64,000 nt of DNA from Polaribacter sp. Hel_I_88 (GTDB taxonomy: Bacteria > Bacteroidota > Bacteroidia > Flavobacteriales > Flavobacteriaceae). The stretch spans positions 2,046,001 to 2,110,000 of the forward strand of contig NZ_JHZZ01000001.1 of assembly GCF_000687935.1 (NCBI RefSeq). Direction: 5' to 3'. A program made the position numbers and the translations under genes. Positions within the stretch are counted from its first letter, which is position 1, and every line of letters begins with the position of its first letter. The notes under the pieces were generated by a model. It saw nothing but the letters and a program-made list of their open reading frames with translations. It had not been told where the DNA came from and made no database searches. This document shows, piece after piece, positions 59,610-64,000 of this stretch.

Positions 59610-60488
59610 ATGGAATCAAATAAAAACTCGTCGAGAAGACGACAAGATGGTAAAAAAAGTACACCTTTAAGCAGAAAGCCACAAAGCAAAAAACCGCTTA
59701 ATAGAAAACCTTTAGACAAAAAAGTTGTAAAAAAGGAATTCAAAAAAATTACTCCAAATAAAATTTCTGATGAATCTTCAGGAATCCGTTTAAACAAATA
59801 CATTGCCAATTCTGGAATTTGCTCACGTAGAGAAGCAGATACGTATATAGAACATGGAAGTGTAGAGGTAAATGGAAAGTTAGTTACAGAAATGGGTTAC
59901 AAAGTGCAACCTGATGATATTGTTCGTTTTGATGGAACTTCAATTACACCAGAACAAAAAAGATATGTTTTGCTAAATAAGCCAAAAAACTACATTACAA
60001 CCATGGAAGATGATCGTGGTCGAAAAACAGTTATGGAGTTGATTGCAAATGCATCTAAAGAGCGTATTTATCCTGTTGGACGTTTAGATAGAAACACAAC
60101 TGGTTTGTTAATGTTTACCAATGATGGTGATTTGGCCAAAAAATTAACACATCCAAAACATAATGTTCGTAAATTATACCATGCTTCTTTAGATAGAAAA
60201 CTAGAATTAAAAGATTTAGAAAAACTACGAGGAGAAGTTGTAATTGAAGGTAAAAAAGTATTTATAGACGCTATCTCTTATGTAAATGGAGAACCAAAGA
60301 CAGAGGTCGGAATTGAAATTCATTCTGGTAGAAATAGAATTGTTCGTAAAATATTTGAACATGTGGGCTACAAAGTAAACAAACTAGATAGAGTTATTTT
60401 TGCTGAATTAACCAAGAAAAATTTACCTAGAGGTAGATGGAGAGAACTCACAAACTTAGAAGTTAATAACCTTCAAATGTTGAAATAA
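59610..60488 (+). CDS. RsuA/RluB-family pseudouridine synthase
   Basis: The start is the ATG at 59610, set by the promoter at 59566-59595; 292 residues result. A lysine/arginine-rich N-terminal tail (about 1-50) precedes an S4 RNA-binding domain (IRLNKYIANSGICSRREADTYIEHGSVEVNG). The catalytic domain has VGRLDRNTTGLLMFTNDG with the catalytic Asp, YHASLDRKL and IHSGRNRIVRKIFEHVGYKV. It makes pseudouridine in 23S rRNA, probably like RluB. It has its own terminator and is the last gene of the mevalonate region. Confidence 0.93.
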   Translation: MESNKNSSRRRQDGKKSTPLSRKPQSKKPLNRKPLDKKVVKKEFKKITPNKISDESSGIRLNKYIANSGICSRREADTYIEHGSVEVNGKLVTEMGYKVQPDDIVRFDGTSITPEQKRYVLLNKPKNYITTMEDDRGRKTVMELIANASKERIYPVGRLDRNTTGLLMFTNDGDLAKKLTHPKHNVRKLYHASLDRKLELKDLEKLRGEVVIEGKKVFIDAISYVNGEPKTEVGIEIHSGRNRIVRKIFEHVGYKVNKLDRVIFAELTKKNLPRGRWRELTNLEVNNLQMLK

Positions 60489-60492
60489 GTAC

Positions 60493-60523
60493 AAAAATCC
60501 AGCTTTTAAGCTGGATTTTTTTA
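60493..60523 (+). terminator. Terminator of the pseudouridine synthase gene
   Basis: AATCCAGCTT and AAGCTGGATT are perfect 10-base arms followed by seven T, just after the stop. Confidence 0.9.
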
Positions 60524-60608
60524 TAAATTTTAATGATGTAAATCTCTAACTAATTTATTTGAGTTATTTTCTAAATGATTTGAAGTAATTAAAGTATTGA
60601 TATTGTAG

Positions 60609-60616
60609 TATTTTTG
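60609..60616 (+). promoter_or_regulatory. -7 box of the membrane microprotein gene
   Basis: TATTTTTG matches TAnnTTTG and ends 21 bases before the ATG at 60638. The nearest TTG upstream is 26 bases away, so the -33 is poor. Confidence 0.5.
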
Positions 60617-60637
60617 AGTGAACAAAAACTACACATT

Positions 60638-60784
60638 ATGATTGCTACAACATTATTAGGTTTAACAGCTGCAGTAAGTAAAAATAAAAAACTAAAAATA
60701 GCATTACTTTTAACAGAAGTTGCTTTAATAGCTTGGGCAATGAAATCGAATAAAGACAATAAAAAAGTGCAAAGCAAGAGTTAA
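60638..60784 (+). CDS. 48-residue membrane microprotein
   Basis: The short frame encodes a 48-residue protein that starts MIATTLLGLTAAVSKNKKLK and ends in a lysine-rich tail. The middle (about 20-36, LLLTEVALIAWAM with its preceding hydrophobic residues) is one membrane segment. It has its own -7 box, ATG, stop and a strong terminator 30 bases downstream, which argues for a real gene of a single-membrane-span protein. I know no homologue. It stands alone between the pseudouridine synthase and GH31 genes. Confidence 0.55.
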   Translation: MIATTLLGLTAAVSKNKKLKIALLLTEVALIAWAMKSNKDNKKVQSKS

Positions 60785-60815
60785 CATTTTAACTCAAAAT
60801 TATTATGATAAATTT

Positions 60816-60847
60816 AAAAAGCCTTTCTGTTTTCAGAAAGGCTTTTT
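60816..60847. terminator. Bidirectional terminator between microprotein and GH31 genes
   Basis: AAAAAGCCTTTCTG and CAGAAAGGCTTTTT are perfect 14-base arms around a TTTT loop. A and T runs on the outer ends allow termination of both convergent genes. Confidence 0.9.
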
Positions 60848-60868
60848 GAATATTGCATTGTTTTTATG

Positions 60869-63274
60869 TTATTTACCAAATAAATGTAATTCAGTAAATT
60901 CTTTATCAACAGTAATACATTGAGAAGTATCTGAACTAGATTTATCTAATTCTACTTCCACATTATCAATTTGAATAGATGTTATAGCAAAAGGTAAATT
61001 GTGTAAAACAATTTTAAATTTAGTATAAGGAGCATTGTAAGTACCTTCTTTAAACTGTTGTAAAATAAACTCGTTCTTTTTACCTGTTAACTTAAAATTA
61101 CGTAAACTATATCTTCCTTTTTTATAATCATACCCATCATGAGCATCATCATATAATTCAGATTTTTCTTTTCCTAATTTAAAATAAACATCTAAAGTTA
61201 CTTCATCAAAATCCTTTTCCCCAACATATTGTTGTACTGGATATTTAGGAATTACAGCACCTTCTTTGATAAAAATTGGCATGCTATCTAATTCAGCATT
61301 TACCCACATTTCCTTTCCACCTTCCACAACTTCATCTGTCCAAAGGTTATACCAATTACCTCTAGGAATATACATTCTTCTTCCTTTTGCGTTTGGTTCT
61401 TGAATTGGACAAACTAAAATATGTTCTCCATAAACAAACTCATCACTTCTATAATGTGTATGTACATCTTCTTGATCAAATAATACCAAAGATTTTAAAA
61501 TAGGAGTACCATTATTAATATGATTCCAAAAAGCAGTATACAAATAAGGTAATAATTGATATCTTAATTCAACGAATTTTCTAACGATACCAGTAATTTC
61601 TTCACCAAAAACCCAAGGCTCTTGATCTCCATGATCTCCAGAAGAATGCACTCTACAAAAAGCGTGAAAAACACCTAATTGAATCCATCTTGCAAATAAT
61701 TCTCCTTGAGGTTGTTCTGCAAAACCACCAATGTCAGATCCAGCAAAAGAAAACCCAGACATTGCCATTCTTTGAGCTTGGTTGTTTGCAATTGCTAAAT
61801 GTTCCCAAGTGGCAACATTATCTCCAAACCAAGTTGATGTATATCTTTGTGCACCAGAATAAGCAGATCTTGTAATTACAAAAGGTCTTTTTGGATACGC
61901 ATATTTCTTTAAACCATGATAGGTTGCACGTGCCATTTGTGTTCCATAAATATTATGCGCTTTTCTATGAGAACAAGGATTTCCATCATAATCATGACGT
62001 ACATCATTTGGAAAAGACTTGTTAGGAACATCCATTACAGCTGGCTCGTTCATATCATTCCAAACACCTTTTACACCAATATCTTCTATCAATTCTTTAA
62101 ATAAACCAGACCACCATTCTCTAACTTCTAGTTTTGTATAATCTGGAAAATAACATTCTCCTGGCCAAACTTTACCTTTCATATATGGGCCATCTGCACG
62201 TTTACAGAAATAATCTTTATCTAGCGCTTCTTTAAAAACATCGTATTCTAAATCAATTTTAATTCCTGGATCTATGATTACTACCGTTTTAAAACCATCA
62301 TCTTCTAATTCTTGAACCATTCTTTTTGGGTCAGGAAAATAATTTTTATCCCAAGTAAAACATCTAAAGCCATCCATATAATCGATGTCTAAATAAATGG
62401 CATCACAAGGAATTTGTAAATCTCTAAATGTTCTAGTAACTTCTTTTACATTGCTTTCTGGATAATAACTCCATTTACATTGATGAAAACCTAAAGCCCA
62501 AAGTGGAGGCATATTGTGAGGTTTTCCTGTTAAATCTGTATAATTTTTAACAACATCTTCCATTTTTGGCCCGTAAATGAAATAGTAATTCATTTCACCT
62601 CCTTGTGCCCAAAAACTAGTTACATTTCTTCTTTCGTGTGCAAAATCAAAAGAGCTTTTAAAAGTATTATCGAAGAAAATTCCATAAGATTTATTATCTT
62701 GAATAGCAGTATAAAAAGGAATGGCCTTGTAAATAGGATCTGTGTTTTTACCAAAAGCGTATGAATCTGTAGCCCAGTTTTCAAAACGCTTTCCTTTCAT
62801 ATTTACTTCTACAGGCTTGTCTCCTAAACCATAAAAGCTTTCTGCTTTTTGGCAAGTTTTACTCATTTTTACAATGTCTCCACCAAATTCATAGCTTTCT
62901 TCCCAATGAAAACCAATCTCATCTTCATTAATTAATTTGTTATCAATAGCATCATATAAACTAACTTGTAAACTTAATTTTTCTACTTTACAGATTAATT
63001 TTGATGTTTTTATAACATAATGTTTATCTTCTTCAATTATTTTTAAGAAGCTATAACCTCTTGATGCGTGAATGGTAACTCCGTATGAAAAGTCGTTTTC
63101 AAATTTTCCAGAAGTTGCGTATCGAAATCTAATAACACTATCTCTAACAACAGTTACTTGTAAAATAACATTGTTTTTTGTTGTAAAATATAAAGTATCT
63201 ACGTCTTTTCTATAGTCAACTATTTCAGTTGGGAATAAATTCCCTTTTTGTTCTAATTCAGTATTAACAATCAT
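60869..63274 (-). CDS. GH31 family alpha-glucosidase
   Basis: The 801-residue protein has no signal peptide, so it is probably cytoplasmic. An N-terminal beta-sandwich (about 1-230) precedes the barrel with CKWSYYPESNVKEV and PCDAIYLDIDYMDGF. The GH31 signature WNDMNEP holds the nucleophile Asp (about residue 405). The acid/base region is in TWFGDNVATWEHL, and SGFSFAGSDIGGF follows. A C-terminal beta domain similar to DUF5110 closes the protein. It releases glucose from alpha-glucan ends. It lies downstream of glgB on the same strand, suggesting joint use in glycogen turnover. Confidence 0.94.
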   Translation of the reverse strand: MIVNTELEQKGNLFPTEIVDYRKDVDTLYFTTKNNVILQVTVVRDSVIRFRYATSGKFENDFSYGVTIHASRGYSFLKIIEEDKHYVIKTSKLICKVEKLSLQVSLYDAIDNKLINEDEIGFHWEESYEFGGDIVKMSKTCQKAESFYGLGDKPVEVNMKGKRFENWATDSYAFGKNTDPIYKAIPFYTAIQDNKSYGIFFDNTFKSSFDFAHERRNVTSFWAQGGEMNYYFIYGPKMEDVVKNYTDLTGKPHNMPPLWALGFHQCKWSYYPESNVKEVTRTFRDLQIPCDAIYLDIDYMDGFRCFTWDKNYFPDPKRMVQELEDDGFKTVVIIDPGIKIDLEYDVFKEALDKDYFCKRADGPYMKGKVWPGECYFPDYTKLEVREWWSGLFKELIEDIGVKGVWNDMNEPAVMDVPNKSFPNDVRHDYDGNPCSHRKAHNIYGTQMARATYHGLKKYAYPKRPFVITRSAYSGAQRYTSTWFGDNVATWEHLAIANNQAQRMAMSGFSFAGSDIGGFAEQPQGELFARWIQLGVFHAFCRVHSSGDHGDQEPWVFGEEITGIVRKFVELRYQLLPYLYTAFWNHINNGTPILKSLVLFDQEDVHTHYRSDEFVYGEHILVCPIQEPNAKGRRMYIPRGNWYNLWTDEVVEGGKEMWVNAELDSMPIFIKEGAVIPKYPVQQYVGEKDFDEVTLDVYFKLGKEKSELYDDAHDGYDYKKGRYSLRNFKLTGKKNEFILQQFKEGTYNAPYTKFKIVLHNLPFAITSIQIDNVEVELDKSSSDTSQCITVDKEFTELHLFGK

Positions 63275-63497
63275 AATTTGTTTGTTTTTTAAACTTATAT
63301 AATCGAAAAAATTATCAAATTATTAAAATTGATAATTTTTAAAATTTTTTTATTGCGATTGCAAAAATATTGCTTATTTATTTAAATATTAATTAAATAG
63401 GATTTCTTTTAAAGATTAATAAGATAATTTTCAAAGTCTTAAAAAGTATCTTATTTATTGTGAAGTATAAAAAAATAGTCCCTTTTTATTGCAAATA

Positions 63498-63527
63498 TCT
63501 TACAAGGAAATACTTTTCCTTGTAAGA
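63498..63527. other. Stem-loop between GlgB and GH31 genes
   Basis: TCTTACAAGGAAA and TTTCCTTGTAAGA form a perfect 13-base stem 12 bases after the glgB stop. There is no strong T-run on the minus side, so it could be a weak terminator or a transcript-stabilising element. The rest of the 265-base gap shows nothing. Confidence 0.5.
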
Positions 63528-63539
63528 AAATATGCAGTA

Positions 63540-64000
63540 TTATTTAAATTTAAAAGCCAACATTCCTAAAGGTGGTAAATTTAATTCAATAGAGTTTTTT
63601 CTATTGTTCCATTCTTTTTCCTCGGATGTTAATTTTGTATTTTTATAATTATTTGTTCCGTAATATTTTTTGTCATCACTATTAAAAACTTGTTTTAAAG
63701 TTCCTGCTTTAGGCAACCCAATTCTGTAGTTTTCTCTTGGAACTGGAGTTAAATTTAAGACAATAATTATATTATCTTTTTCATTTTTACCTTTTCTAAT
63801 ATACGTCATGATACAATTTTGATGATCTCCATGATCTATCCATTCAAAACCTTCATGCGAAAATTGTTTTTGATGTAAAGCTGGTTCTTTGCTGTAAAAT
63901 TTATTCAAATCTTTCACTAAACTTTGTGCTCCTGTATGGACATCATATGCTAACAAATGCCAATCTAAGCTACCTTCAAAATTCCATTCAGATGTTTGGC
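63540..64000 (-). CDS. glgB: 1,4-alpha-glucan branching enzyme, C-terminal part (cut by window edge)
   Basis: The frame is open to the right edge: before the first in-frame internal start the minus strand reads EWNFEGSLDWHLLAYDVHTGAQ, which is the conserved SLDWHLL region of GlgB. About 150 C-terminal residues are present. They include QFSHEGFEWIDHGDHQNCIMTYIRKG, IIIVLNLTPVPRENYRIGLP and the closing alpha-amylase C-domain with LPPLGMLAFKFK. The catalytic barrel lies outside the window. The enzyme adds alpha-1,6 branches to glycogen. It is upstream of GH31 on the same strand. Confidence 0.9.
   Translation of the reverse strand, partial: QTSEWNFEGSLDWHLLAYDVHTGAQSLVKDLNKFYSKEPALHQKQFSHEGFEWIDHGDHQNCIMTYIRKGKNEKDNIIIVLNLTPVPRENYRIGLPKAGTLKQVFNSDDKKYYGTNNYKNTKLTSEEKEWNNRKNSIELNLPPLGMLAFKFK

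Overview
The window looks like chromosomal DNA of a marine-type Flavobacteriaceae (Bacteroidota), most likely Polaribacter or a close relative. The base composition is very AT-rich. Start-proximal promoters follow the Bacteroidetes pattern TTG-N18-20-TAnnTTTG and Shine-Dalgarno sites are not evident. The gene set is typical of the family: a prohibitin-like lipoprotein, a DPP IV plus POT pair, M56/BlaI, LytS/LytTR and mevalonate isoprenoid genes. No rRNA, CRISPR array, prophage or intact insertion sequence is visible. One tRNA, tRNA-Leu(UAG), is present.

Layout. 0-4.7 kb: a PAS-LuxR regulator cut by the left edge, a lipoprotein type I pullulanase, glutaminase, and a RES/Xre toxin-antitoxin pair. 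4.8-8.4 kb: lysS with a clear promoter, a divergent candidate small RNA, a stretch of decayed dispersed repeats, and a DUF4407 membrane protein. 8.4-14.3 kb: an M56 peptidase/BlaI repressor operon with a double operator, three exported proteins and an OmpA-family protein. 14.4-24.1 kb: an M20 dipeptidase, tRNA-Leu, and a 2239-residue histidine kinase with about 15 PAS domains, translationally coupled to a NarL-type regulator and followed by a lone receiver. 24.5-34.5 kb: a sensory and regulatory accessory region with a quinone oxidoreductase, three AraC-type regulators, a CHASE3 kinase operon, a DUF3095 protein that resembles a class III nucleotidyl cyclase, small exported proteins and a thioesterase. 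34.5-42.3 kb: the Prc protease, surE, lpxB, an NlpC/P60 hydrolase, comEC and a thioredoxin. 42.4-47.1 kb: the POT peptide transporter and DPP IV, then a prohibitin-like protein. 47.3-60.5 kb: two mevalonate-pathway clusters (HMG-CoA reductase fused to a DinB/DUF1569-like domain plus a GYDIA-type GHMP kinase; diphosphomevalonate decarboxylase, mevalonate kinase and a UbiA prenyltransferase), separated by redox, thiamine and LytS/LytTR genes. 60.6-64 kb: a 48-residue membrane microprotein, a GH31 alpha-glucosidase, and the C-terminal part of glycogen branching enzyme GlgB, cut by the right edge.

How the genes fit together. Pullulanase, GH31 and GlgB belong to alpha-glucan metabolism. DPP IV and POT form a plausible peptide scavenging unit. 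The four GHMP/HMGR genes cover the conversion of HMG-CoA to isopentenyl diphosphate if the GYDIA kinase is the otherwise missing phosphomevalonate kinase. The 16-34 kb segment is rich in signal transduction proteins whose inputs cannot be read from sequence.

The most interesting leads are the 15-PAS kinase with evidently recent PAS duplications, the cyclase-like DUF3095 protein, the GYDIA kinase hypothesis with the HMGR fusion, the BlaI double operator placed exactly on a -33/-7 promoter, the hairpin-rich small RNA candidate beside lysS, and dispersed-repeat DNA that has been recruited into a protein N-terminus. I did not find a clearly new defence or mobile system. All assignments come from motif reading alone.
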